From Dryas octopetala (Eukaryota > Streptophyta > Magnoliopsida > Rosales > Rosaceae): a stretch of DNA of 64,000 nucleotides. Location: NCBI GenBank assembly GCA_963921425.1, contig OY992840.1:18702621-18766620 (forward strand), given 5' to 3'. The notes under the pieces are model-generated. The model ran no database searches. It was not told where the DNA came from and saw nothing but the letters and a program-made list of their open reading frames with translations. A program made the translations under genes and the position numbers. Shown here one piece after another: positions 1 through 14,620 of this stretch (positions within the stretch are counted from its first letter, which is position 1; each line of letters starts with the position of its first letter).

Positions 1-4154
<4,154 letters not shown>

Positions 4155-5719
4155 TCATGGCGTTTCTCTGGTATTCTAAATCTTCAGTGAGTTTCACCAA
4201 TAATGTTGGCATTGGGCTGTAGAGGTCATTTCCACCCTTCATTGGATATGCATATGCTACCACTTCTGCCATCTATATCTTGTTGTTTCTCTTCTATGAT
4301 TTTTTTGTCTTTTGGATGAGAATTGTTCCTCTTCCGTTAAGGTGTGTACTCACAAGGCCCATATTTATACCATTCAAATTGAAAATCCTCTCCCGAAAGC
4401 AGAAAGAATTTTTCCCATGATCTATTAACGGACTATACATATATTCCAAAATGTATCATGCATGTTAACATCAACGTTGACGCCTTGTTATCAGTTACAA
4501 TTTCCTTCTTGGCCAGTAGCTGGAACAATGAAATTGAGTAATGCTAGGGTTATTCTACAATATGGACCCGTTATTGATACACGAATGACGAATGCATTAA
4601 TATGCTACACTTTTTCCACACATGCATACACAAATTGCATTATGAATGAACCATTTTTTTTCTCACAAACATGCCAAAAAAGTGATCAAATCCCAGTACA
4701 CACAAAAACGACCTGTCATACTAGATGTTTCATAAATAGATTTCAAAATCTTATATTAGATTCCAGTTGATGTGGCTGTGATTGGTTTGTTGATATATGA
4801 ACTCCATCATTCATTTTTAAAGAGGTAGCCTAGTATGAAAACAATTTTTAGCCGCGCGTTAGTCTTTGACCCTATTGTCATTTGTCAGTCCTGGAATATT
4901 TTGAATTGGTTGCTGCAGAAATTGGCCTCCAAGCAGCAAAGGGCTTGGACTTTTCAAAGTGTCCTTGAACTAGATCGATGGTAGGAGAGATTGTTGACAG
5001 ATGATCATGTAAAGAGATTCATAGACACTAGCTCTGCTGCTAAATTGCTAATGCACCTGTGAAGTGTTTTTTTTTTTCCTTTTGATTTTATCTTTCAAGT
5101 GCACTTTTGTTAAGTTTGCTACATGATCCCTTATTTTCTTGTATATGACGTTGAGGATGGACCAACTGGGTTTCTTCAATCCTAGACCATGATATACTGT
5201 TTTCTTCTTAAATGAAATTCCAATTGAAGTATGAAATTGACAGATTAAAATTAAAATTTACTCTCTGGGTGAGAATGGGCCATGACTGAGCAAGAGGGCT
5301 TCGAAACTCTCCAAGTGGAAAAACAAAAGCATTCAGAGTTTGCTGCTATACAATATAAAAACTACAGTACCAAGATTGTTTCCTTGCTACAAAATGTTCA
5401 GCTTGAACGTAGATCTTGTTATTAAAATAAGGTGCCAAATGAAATTTTCGATGAAATTGACAAACTACTATTGATTTTGATCGCAATTTTACATGATTTA
5501 AGAAACAACAAAAAAAGGGAAAAAAAAAATGGAAGAAACAACAAAGGATAAATTGTTTCATTTCCAACAACCCATACAGTCTAAGGCTCAACATTTTCTA
5601 GTTCTCAACATGGCACAAAATGGGTATCAACACCACTTATTCTTAATTTCTGCAAAGACAATGTAAACGATTCAAATTCACGAGGCCTCAACATACGGAT
5701 TATTAAGAAAGCTCCATAG
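4155..5719. other. ATP2 3' UTR and intergenic DNA
   Basis: The first few hundred bases after the ATP2 stop are presumably its 3' UTR. The rest is AT-rich and shows no convincing coding exon, RNA gene or transposon end. Short ORFs here have no recognisable content. Confidence 0.5.
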
Positions 5720-7136
5720 TTATTCAGTTGCTTTTCGTTTGAGTAAAACAAATAAGTTAATTGATTTCGCTGATTCGAAGATGGAGGAGGATCCTTCAAA
5801 TTTCTCCCTTATTGAATCGAAAAGCTCATCTAGAATCTCTCCAAAATGATTTTGAATGATACTCCCCATTCCAGCTCTCATGGTGGAGACGATCATCTTT
5901 GGCTGTAGCTTTTCATGAGGCAAATTTTCCATCCTTTCTATGCTGAAACATCCATTACCTTTCACAATAGCTTCCACTTCTTCGAGAGAAGCGTTATATG
6001 TTGGTAGATTGAAGGAGTCCACTTTGTCTTCAGTGATGATACCCTACCCATTAAAATAGAAGTTCAAATTCCAGCTTAAGCAGCAAACAATCTCGACTTC
6101 AAAAAATTTACAGGTACTGTTTTTTTTTTTCATTGTTAAAACACAAGTTACAGATCTTTTGGTGTTGTGCCTTATGCCCAAAAAGGGAAAAAAAATGTAC
6201 ATTTAAGTTCGTGCTCTGTGATGCAAATTTGTAAAAGTTACTAAAAAGAGAAGCTGATGATTTCATACCTTGTTGGCCAAGTCCATTAGGCAGGATCCAA
6301 GGAGGTCCGCTCCCATGTTGACATAAACTTGTTCATGAGGGGTGCAATTGGGGCGGCCCGGGACAATAAAGGCCATCAACCCTCCACACACAATCTCTTG
6401 TGCTCTAGCACTTAGAAAGCACTCCATGTCCTTACCATATTGAGCTGCATATGCCTTAACAACTTCGTCAGAAGAATTCGAGTAATGAATCTTTCCTTTG
6501 TTCCAAGCTGGAGAGTTCATGTCCTCCACCTCTTTTGGCACTTTCGAAAGACATTGGAGAGAATATGAAGAGTAGGCAAAGTGAAGAAAGGCCTTGGGAA
6601 ATAAGCGAGCATGAAAAGAACCTGGCACGCCCACTGCATAGTATCGCCTCTCTGGAGGGAGGGATTGGAAGAGTTCATTGAAATCATTTGAGGGGCTATC
6701 ATTGAAAAAAACTTGGAACTCAGGCAGCTCATCAGAATTGTGTACTCCTTCTTGGCTTTGATACTTGTGCTCCAGAGCATCAAGTATGTTTTGCACTGCT
6801 ACGAATGTGTTAGGCCCAGTAGCGCAGCCTAAATCTGTAACTCTGAAGGTGTTTGAAGAAGAGAAGATTTTGATATCAAGCTTTTCAAAAACGGCCTCTT
6901 TGATCAGTTCCTTGACAGCATCTATAGCTTTTCTCTACCCAAAAAAAATAAAATAAACAGAAGAAAAAGCTTGAGTTACTTTTATCATTGATCCTCACCA
7001 ATGTAAAGTATTGAGAAAATACGTACTGTGATAAATAAGAGTGAGATCAGAGATGTTGCACCTGAAAAGCGGAGTTTTTGCTATAGCTGTACAGGCTATC
7101 TCCAACATTCATTGGAAATGCTACAGATTCTGCCAT
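5720..7136 (-). CDS. SABATH-1: S-adenosylmethionine-dependent carboxyl methyltransferase, apparently intact
   Basis: SABATH family enzymes transfer a methyl group from SAM to a carboxyl (or ring nitrogen) of small acids such as salicylate, jasmonate, indole acetate, farnesoate or loganate. Exons read from the right: 7062-7136, 6269-6934 and 5720-6043, giving 354 residues, close to the family norm of 350-380. The start follows GAG and is the only ATG that keeps the N-terminal MNVGDSLYSYSKNSAFQ block. The SAM-binding loop is VTDLGCATGPNTF, followed by VPGSFHARLFP, SPAWNKGKIHYS and the C-terminal cap ending LLKRKATE. Unusually, the conserved acyl-pocket pair (Met150-Trp151 in Clarkia SAMT, HW in most copies here) reads QC in SLQCLSKVP, so the substrate may differ from the other members. 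Most similar in type to the At5g38780/LAMT-like group. The actual substrate cannot be read from sequence. SABATH-8 is its inverted recent relative. Confidence 0.9.
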
Positions 7137-7379
7137 CTCTATCTTGTTGGTTTCTCTTCTTTGATTTTATCTTTTGGATGAAATGATCTTTTGTACTCAA
7201 ATTCCAAAATCTTGACCAGTTGACCAAAAACCGAAAAGAATATTTCTTCAGATCGACTGTTGTGGTGGCTGTGAATTTTCAAATGGAAATGAAGCCATTT
7301 ATGGAGTAAGAGCGTCTTCAGCTGCATAAAATATCTAATTTGAGGAAGACTCAAATCCCACGTTACCATGTAGAATTGT

Positions 7380-9318
7380 CTAGCCGCCACCAAGGAAAGT
7401 GTTGAGAATTTTCTTCAGTAAATAACAACACAGCACTAAACTGCAGTGCAGAACCAATATATCTTAAATTAATGTTTGTCCGTCAACATTAATTTAATTA
7501 GCATGCTGTTATGAGAAAGAGTTATTTATACTTAAACCCTTCAAGATTATCATATTTTCACATACACTTCTTGAGATTTTAAAAATTACACATACATTCC
7601 TGAAGTTTCAAAACTGTTGCACATAAACCCCTTTCCCCTAATGCATTGACTCCTCCACTCACTCTTCCTCTTCCCCTTAATAAGTATATATACCCTAAAG
7701 TTTCAAAACTGTTACACATACCTCTTTCCCCTAATGCATTGATTCCTCCACTCACTCTTCCTCTTCCCCTAAAAACGTTCACACTATCTCTTTGCACCTC
7801 TCTAACATTTTTATTTGGACACTTCCTCTTATTATGGCCTAATGTTTTCTCTTGCAAGGGTAATTATGTGTAACAATTTTGAAACCTCAAAAAATGTATG
7901 TGAAAAGACGATAAACCTCATGTGGTGTAAATGTAAATAACTCTCATGAGAAAAGTATAAATTTAATTAGCATGTAGTCATTTTTTATATTAAATTAGCA
8001 TGTTGTCATTATGTGGTTCTATTTGGCCAAATGGAAATAAAAATCTGCACCCTAGGAACTTGTACAAGAAAAGTATAAATTTAATTAGCATGTAGTCATT
8101 TTTTATATTAAATTAGCATGTTGTCATTATGTGGTTCTATTTGGCCAAACGGAAATAAAAAACTGCACTCTAGGAACTTGTATCAGACTCTTGAGGCCCT
8201 GTTTGTTTGACCGGAATAGTAGAATGGGAATTGTATTCACTTTCCTGGCAATCATGGAATGGAAAAAATTTGACATTTCTATTCTAGCGTTTGGAACACG
8301 TCATGAATCAAAGTAGGAAATGGTTTACAATTCTAATTTTTGCGTTTGGTAAATCCCGGAATAAAATTAAAAATTTGACATTTATTATATTTTAAAAAAT
8401 TGACACTTTTTTAATATATCCTTTAAGAATGAACCATGTTCAATATTAGAATTGAGTAGCCGCCACCAAGGAAAGTGTTGAGAATTTTCTTCAGTAATTA
8501 ACAACACAGCACTAAACTGCAATACAAAACCATTATATCTTAAATTAATGTTTGTCCGTCAACATTAATTTAATTAGCATGATATTATGAGAAAGAGTAA
8601 TTTATACTTAAACCCTTTAGGTTTATCATTTTTTTATATACACTCTCTAAGGTTTTAAAAATTATATATATACCCCTAAAGTTTCAAAACTGTTGTACAT
8701 AAACCCCTTTCCCCTAATGCATTGACTCCTCCACTCACTCTTCCTCTTCCCCTTAAACGTTCACACCACCTCTTTGCACCTCTCCAACATTCTTATTTAG
8801 ACACATCCTTTTATTATGGCATAATGTTTTCTCTTGCAAGGGTAATTATGTGTAACAGTTTTGAAACATCAGGAGATGTATGTGAAAAGACGATAAACCT
8901 CATGTGGTGTAAGTGTAAATAACTCTCATGAGAAAAGTATAAATTTAATTAGCATGTAGTCATTTTTTATATTAAATTAGCATGTTGTCATTATGTGGTT
9001 CTATTTGGCCCAACGGAAATAAAAAAATGCACCCTACGAACTTGTATCAGACTCTTAAGGCCTTGTTTGTTTGACCAGAATAGTAGAATAGGAATTGAAA
9101 TTGTATTCACTTTCCTGGCAATCATGGAATGGAAAAAATTTGACATTTCCATTCTAGCGTTTGGAACACGTCAGGAATCAAAGTAGGAAATAGTTTACAA
9201 TTCTAATTTATGCGTTTGGTAAATCCCGGAATAAAATTAATAATTTGACATTTATTATATTTTACAAAATTGACACTTTTTTAATATATTCTTTAAGAAT
9301 GAACCATTTTCAATATTA
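7380..9318. repeat. About 1-kb direct tandem duplication of non-coding DNA
   Basis: The segment starting GCCGCCACCAAGGAAAGTG (7383) recurs at 8460, and the copies stay alignable to about 8449 and 9318. Both contain CCTCCACTCACTCTTCCTC and the block GTTTGTTTGACC(G/A)GAATAG, which looks like one end of a DNA-transposon MITE. Copy 1 is longer because it holds two internal tandem duplications: about 107 bp around 7638-7765 and about 115 bp around 7953-8185, the latter carrying TTAATTAGCATGTAGTCA. No gene is seen. The left end of copy 1 lies in the upstream flank of SABATH-1. Confidence 0.85.
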
Positions 9319-9620
9319 GGATGAAAAATATTATTAAGAGCATTTTGGATTACTGAAATCTATATCTAATTTGATTAAACATTAAAACATATCCCAAATA
9401 CAAATTAGAAAAAGAAATGGATATTAGGATGCTAGAGTCAATGGATATTATTAAGTGACAATAACGATGATGCCCAACAGGGACAAAGCCAGCATTGAAA
9501 ATTTGGGAGGGCTGAATTTAGTAAAGAAACACCATTGACCTTAGCCCATTACAGAGACGAAGTTCTCTCTCCCATTTACGAACAAACATCATTGATTTCT
9601 TACCACATGATGAACTGTTA

Positions 9621-10219
9621 GGCCTCGTTTGTTTCACAGGACTGTCTTGGCTTGGACTAGCTATAGGGACTGGCATGGACTGGCTTGGCATGGATTAAGC
9701 TAGCTAAGAACTGCCTTAATGTTTGGTGCAGTGCAGGACTAACAACCTGGATAATGAAAATAGTCATGTCCTATGTTTGGTGCAGTGCAGGACTAACAAC
9801 CTGAAATTACCAGTCGCTTCTGCCCAGTTCTTCTCGCCGGTCGCCGCTGCCCAGTTCTTCTCCTCGGTCGCCGCTGCCCAGTTCTTCTCGCCGGTCGCCG
9901 CTGCCTAGTTCTTCTCGTCGGTCGCCGCTGCCCACAGTGATGAAGTCACTGCTGCCCACTTTCTCCTTCAGTTTGTTCTCGATATGAAATTGATGAAGTG
10001 TGTTCTGATTTTTAAGTTTGGTCTTAGGTAGACCCAGCTAAGGAGGTTCTTAGCTAAACCTCCACATTTTCACGGGTTTCATTAAGCCCACCTAAGAAGG
10101 CTGATTTAAGTTGGAGAGGATTCACTAAGCCTCATTTTTTCTAATCCTAAGCTCACCAAACATGGGCTTAAAGTCTTAACTAACCCAGTCCCTGTTTAGA
10201 AGGTGAAACAAACATGGCC
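9621..10219. mobile_element. PIF/Harbinger-like (Tourist-type) MITE with internal minisatellite
   Basis: Terminal inverted repeats GGCCTCGTTTGTTTCAC (left) and the complement of GTGAAACAAACATGGCC (right) bound a 599-bp element flanked by TTA on both sides (9618-9620, 10220-10222). The 3-bp TTA target duplication and GGCC-type ends fit PIF/Harbinger MITEs. Inside, at about 9824-9932, a unit of about 27 bp (core GCCCAGTTCTTCTCGCCGG) repeats four times. No transposase is encoded. Confidence 0.8.
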
Positions 10220-10477
10220 TTAAAGACTAAAAACTGAAGTGAAAGAAGAGAGAAGCAGAGGAAAATGAACAGCAGATCGTAAAATAAAATAAAGGGAAAC
10301 AAAAGCCACAAAAGAAAATAATAGATTGGAGATTAGGAGATAGGTCATGGTGGGGGCTGTATATTAATAATGGGTACTTGGGTGAGTGAGTGATGTTTAA
10401 TTCATTGTTTTATCTTTTTTTAATTGAGGGGGCTATGGGTTTATACATATATAGCTATTTAAAAAATTAGGGTGGGC

Positions 10478-10607
10478 TTGAACACGCCCAGCCCTCCACC
10501 TCCACTAAGATCCGTCCCTGATGCCCAATAAAGTAATCATCGTGTTCAAGCCCACCCCTCCACCTCCACTAAGATCCGTCCCTGATGCCCAATAAAGTAA
10601 TCATCGT
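10478..10607. repeat. Tandem duplication of about 64 bp
   Basis: The unit containing CTCCACCTCCACTAAGATCC and ending AATAAAGTAATCATCGT is present twice in a row. The second copy overlaps the outer end of the left arm of the large palindrome. Confidence 0.85.
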
Positions 10608-10649
10608 TACCTACTCAGCCTTCATGCAACAGGGACCCAACAATTGTCT

Positions 10650-10659
10650 CTATATATGT
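10650..10659 (+). promoter_or_regulatory. Candidate TATA box in left palindrome arm
   Basis: TCTATATATG lies about 165 bp upstream of the ATG at 10821. The mirror copy is at 11290-11299 on the minus strand. Both would drive transcription towards the palindrome centre. This is a motif call only. Confidence 0.4.
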
Positions 10660-10820
10660 GGAGTTTGTGTTTAGAGTTGTGGCATGACTTGGAAGCTAGA
10701 GCGCTAAGCTAGAGAGAAGGATATAGGGCTTCACAGTACTTGTGTACTATAGATAGAACCCTGTTTTCCTTCACTCTCATCAATATCTTCCATTTGCTTC
10801 ACCATCCCAAAGAGACTGCC

Positions 10821-10872
10821 ATGGAGTCTAGTACAACTCACTACACATGGGTTTTTTTGTTTGGAATCCTAG
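10821..10872 (+). pseudogene. Captured first exon of an unidentified gene (left arm copy)
   Basis: ATG plus 17 codons read MESSTTHYTWVFLFGIL, then a G and the donor-like GTACAA. A charged/polar start followed by a hydrophobic stretch looks like a signal peptide or membrane anchor. The leader upstream is CT-rich and free of ATG close by, as in a real 5' UTR. No further exon of this gene is seen, so this looks like a promoter-plus-exon-1 fragment carried by the palindrome. I do not recognise the parent gene. Confidence 0.5.
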
Positions 10873-11076
10873 GTACAAATATTGTAATATATATGATGAA
10901 CATTGTAATATATATAAATAACTGGACTAAATCTGTAATTTCCTCTTAATTTAATTAGCATGCTGTTATGAGAAAGAGTTATTTAGCATGCTAATTAAAT
11001 TAAGAGGAAATTACAGATTTAGTCCAGTTATTTATATATATTACAATGTTCATCATATATATTACAATATTTGTAC

Positions 11077-11128
11077 CTAGGATTCCAAACAAAAAAACCC
11101 ATGTGTAGTGAGCTGTACTAGACTCCAT
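11077..11128 (-). pseudogene. Captured first exon, mirror copy (right arm)
   Basis: This is the mirror image of the 10821-10872 exon on the other strand. It differs by one residue (STAHY instead of STTHY). It faces the left copy, so transcripts from the two arms would converge and be complementary. Confidence 0.5.
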
Positions 11129-11380
11129 GGCAGTCTCTTTGGGATGGTGAAGCAAATGGAAGATATTGATGAGAGTGAAGGAAAACAGGGTTCTATCTAT
11201 AGTACACAAGTACTGTGAAGCCCTATATCCTTTTCTCTAGCTTAGCGCTCTAGCTTCCAAGTCATGCCACAACTCTAAACACAAACTCCACATATATAGA
11301 GACAATTGTTGGGTCCCTGTTGCATGAAGGCTGAGTAGGTAACGATGATTACTTTATTGGGCATCAGGGACGGATCTTAG

Positions 11381-12101
11381 GCTCACGCCCAGCCTAATTT
11401 TTTAAATAGCTATGTATGTATAAACCCATAGCCACCCTAATATCCATTGACTCTAGCATCCTAATATCCATTTCTTAATAATGAAAAATATTATTAAGAT
11501 AATTGTGGTCCGCCATAAACCTAACGCAAAATTGACACTTTTTTAATATATCATTTAAGAATGAACCATTTTCAATATTAGGAAGAAAAATATTATTAAG
11601 AGCATTTTGGATTAAATCTATATCTAATTTGATTAAACATTAAAATATATCCCAAATACAAATTAGAAAAAGAAATTTTAAAAATGAATGAAATATATAA
11701 TAATATATATAATCATATAGGCCATCAACGTGTCTTCTGAAGAAGAAAGGCACACCTATGGATCATGATGTCATCGTTCTTCTTCAAGTTATGGAAATGG
11801 TGCTAAGCTCCATTGGTGCGATGGAGTAAATCCACAGCAGGCAACTTAATTAGCACAAGAAAAAAAGTGGGTAAGTGAGTAATTAAAGCTAACTAACCAG
11901 CCAATGCCTAGTGGCGAAGCAAACATCCAATCTGCTGACCCACCATCTAAGCCTAAACCAAATGCTCCTACCATCATTGCCAAGCTTCATAAACCTTAGA
12001 AAGAAGCAGAAGACAAGCCAAGAAAGCAGCAAGACAAGCGTGGCTTGCAAGAAGGGATTGCGTGAACTTCTTGATGGAGTCAAAGGAGAAGATGGTCTCC
12101 G
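11381..12101. other. Repeat-derived intergenic DNA
   Basis: The first part (11381-11680) consists of shuffled pieces of the sequence seen at 9265-9470 and 10420-10500, partly inverted and partly direct. The rest is unassigned. A 30-codon ORF from 11904 has no recognisable content. Confidence 0.5.
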
Positions 12102-12311
12102 GGCAGCCCACGATTGGAAGCCCACGGGCCCACATGGGCCACGTGGCAGCCAACGGTTAGAAGCCCACGGGCCACATGGCAGCCCACAATTGGAAGCCCA
12201 CGGGCCCACATGTGCCACGTGGTAGCCCACGATTAGAAGCTCATGGGCCCACTTGGGCCACGTGTCAGCCCACGGTTGGAAGCCCGCGGACCCACATGGG
12301 CCACGTGGTAG
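12102..12311. repeat. 43-bp GC-rich minisatellite, five units
   Basis: Five head-to-tail units with the core GGAAGCCCACGGGCCCACAT and the boundary CACGTGG. Units are 43 bp except the second, which is 33 bp. Each unit holds CACGTG (a G-box/E-box hexamer) or a one-base variant. The repeats generate long open frames on both strands (rich in Gly, Pro, His), which are not genes. Confidence 0.9.
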
Positions 12312-13226
12312 CAGAGCAGGCTTTAATCTCGCCAACCATCTTCCGCCACGTGTCTCTTCGGCCATTTTAATTTAGCAAAATGTCATCTGCATGCTGGGTT
12401 TGGTATCAATCGAACTGCGGATCTGCTGGGTAGTGAGAGGATGCCATACCGCTGAAGCAATTTTAATTTTGTTCTATTTTGTAACATTGATTTTATTTAT
12501 TTTATTTCAAGTTTTACCTTTATTTTGCACCATCTCAATTCTCACATCGAATTCAGTTTCCACCCAAGTTTTTCGCCAACAAGCCCATCTAATCCAACCC
12601 ACATTCAATCTCCTATTAATAAACCAAAAGAAACAAATGGAAAATCTGTATTCTCTCTCTCAAACATTCCTTTCTTCCCCACAGAACAAATTATTACTTT
12701 CCAAATTCCTTTCTTCCCCTTCTCCATTTCTGCGCAGATTCTCAATTCTGAATTCTGAATGTTTGGTGGGCTGCTTAATTCTGAATGCCCGAGGTACAAA
12801 GAGAACTATAAACACTCATTCAAAAAAACTCAACAGAAATTAGGAGGAAATGTAATTTATATTTTGTTTGGGGTTCGCTTTTTTGTTGATCTGTTGCATT
12901 GCATTAAATTATAAAGAAAGAGAGGCAATGAACTTGAGAATAGTATAAATGATGTTGCAGTTTGAGCTCAAATGTAGTGGTAAAACATATTCTTACAATT
13001 GAAACAGATACAAAGGATAAATTGTTTCAATTCCAATAACCCATACCAGTTATTCTTAACTTTAAAGACAATGTAAAAGATTCAAATCCACAGGGCCTCA
13101 ACATACCAATTGAAGAACATTCTATATTTATCATCTTGCCAAGTCAAGCTACAATTATTTTATTCCCCTGGAGTTTCAGATCTTCAAATGGCAAGTTGCA
13201 CTGATAAACTAGAGAGAGCTCCATTG
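12312..13226. other. Intergenic DNA, no gene seen
   Basis: AT-rich sequence with short meaningless ORFs. The last 200 bases resemble the 3' flank of SABATH-1 and mark the start of the next duplicated unit. Confidence 0.5.
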
Positions 13227-14224
13227 TTACTCAGTTGCTTTTCGTTTGAGTAAAACAAATAAGTTGATTGATATCCCTGATTCGAGGATGGAGGAGGATC
13301 CATGAACTTTCTTGCTTAATGAATCGAAAAGCTCATCCAGAATCTCATCTCCAAAATGCTCCTGAATGATTCTCCCCATTCCGCCTCTCAAGGTGGAGGC
13401 GAACACCATGGGCTGTAGCTTTTCGTGAGGAAAATTTTCCATCCTTTCTATGCTGAAATATCCATTACCTTTCACAATTGCTTCCACTTCTTCGAGAGAA
13501 GCGTTATATATTGCCATATTGAAGGAGTCCACTTTGTCTTCAGTGATGATACCCTATCCAGTAAAATAAAAGGTCAAATACCAGCTTAAGTAGCAATCAA
13601 TCTTGACTTCAAGATTTTTTTTTTTTTTTTTTTTTCCTTTTGAATTGTTAAAATACATGTTACATATCTTTTGGTTTAAGCCCAAAAAGAGAAAAATGTA
13701 CATTATATTAGTGCTCTGTGATGCAAATTTGTAAAAGTTACTAAAAGTTCAGTAAACAACAGCAAGAGGAAATATAAAGAGAAACTGATAATTTCATACC
13801 TTGTTGGCCATGTCCATTAGGCAGGATCCAAGGAGGTCCATTGCCATGTTGTTAAAAATTTGTGCATGAGGGGTTCCATTGGGGCGGCCTGGGACAATAA
13901 TGGCCATCAACCCTCCACACACAATCTCTTGTGCTCTAGCACTTAGAAAGCACTCCATGTCCTTAGCATATTGAGCTGCGTATGCCTTAGCAACTTCGTC
14001 AGCAGAATTCGAGTAAAAAATCCTTCCTTTGTTCCAAGCAGGAGAGTTCATGTCTACCACCTCTTTTGGCACTTTAGAAAGACCACTGACAGCATATGAA
14101 GAGTAGACAAAGTGAAGAAAGTTCTTGGGATATAAACGAGAATAATAAGAACCCGGCACACCCACTGCATAGTATCGCCTGTCTGGAGGGAGGGATTGGA
14201 AGAGTTCATTGAAATCATTTGAGG
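13227..14224 (-). pseudogene. SABATH-2: 5'-truncated SABATH methyltransferase copy
   Basis: The last exon (13227-13553) is open and close to SABATH-1 (VEAIVKGNGYFSIERMEN, ending LLKRKATE). The middle exon keeps its donor (13800) and its 3' part from about SNDFNELF to LMDMANK, but similarity stops abruptly at about 14224. The SAM-binding loop, the first half of the middle exon and exon 1 are missing. The pocket motif reads AVSGLSKVP: the conserved Trp is Gly, so this copy belongs with SABATH-1 and -8. Without a SAM site it cannot be a working enzyme. Confidence 0.88.
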
Positions 14225-14620
14225 ATGTATAAGAAGCTCAGAACACTAGATCTGCTCAGAAATGCACAAACTATATATCTTGCAACCTGAGTTAGATAAG
14301 AAGCTCAGTTCATCTCTCCCTGTCTAGTGCAAACTTGGGTATGAACTCAAATCTTATGGAGTACCTCTCACTATGATTTGACAAATTTCTTGCTAAATTA
14401 ATCAAAGAGGTTGTCTATATTCTCATATCTGAAATTATTGATCCAAATCCCTCCATGCCAACACTGAAAGGTTGCACCGTGTCTATCTTTTGCAAATCAA
14501 ATCAGCAATAATAAAGATGTCCAAGATATCACGAAGTCATACAATAGAAAAACAAACACAACAATAAGGCTAAAGAAAATTCAACTATAGCTTCACAAAT
14601 ACCAAAACAGTATGTTCAAA
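14225..14620. other. Rearranged fragment related to a SABATH intron
   Basis: Positions 14287-14355 (AGATAAGAAGCTCAG ... CTCAAATCTTATG) match the second intron of SABATH-8 at 27125-27197, but in opposite orientation relative to SABATH-2. The break in SABATH-2 was therefore caused by, or followed by, a local inversion. Confidence 0.6.

Larger units (their letters stand above)
10569..11380. repeat. Near-perfect palindrome with 396-bp arms and a 20-nt loop
   Basis: Arms 10569-10964 and 10985-11380 are reverse complements of exactly equal length around a 20-nt spacer. Comparing them by eye I noted two substitutions and no gaps. Each arm contains a TATA-like box, a leader, an ATG and a short coding exon followed by a donor-like GTACAA. 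Outside the arms, related but rearranged sequence continues (10420-10500 and 11381-11470; also a direct-orientation match between about 9265-9420 and 11530-11680). A transcript crossing the centre would fold into a very long hairpin. Confidence 0.95.

Noticed and set aside
8180-8350. GGCCCTGTTTGTTTGACC looked like one end of a hAT or Harbinger MITE
   Set aside because: No matching inverted end or target duplication found. Kept only as part of the duplicated repeat.
11889-12370. ORFs of 64-158 codons with Gly-Pro-His-rich repeats on both strands
   Set aside because: They are translations of the 43-bp minisatellite in different frames, with no start context, splice signals or family similarity.
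12391-12843. 150-codon plus-strand ORF
   Set aside because: Low-complexity, AT-driven composition and no recognisable domain.
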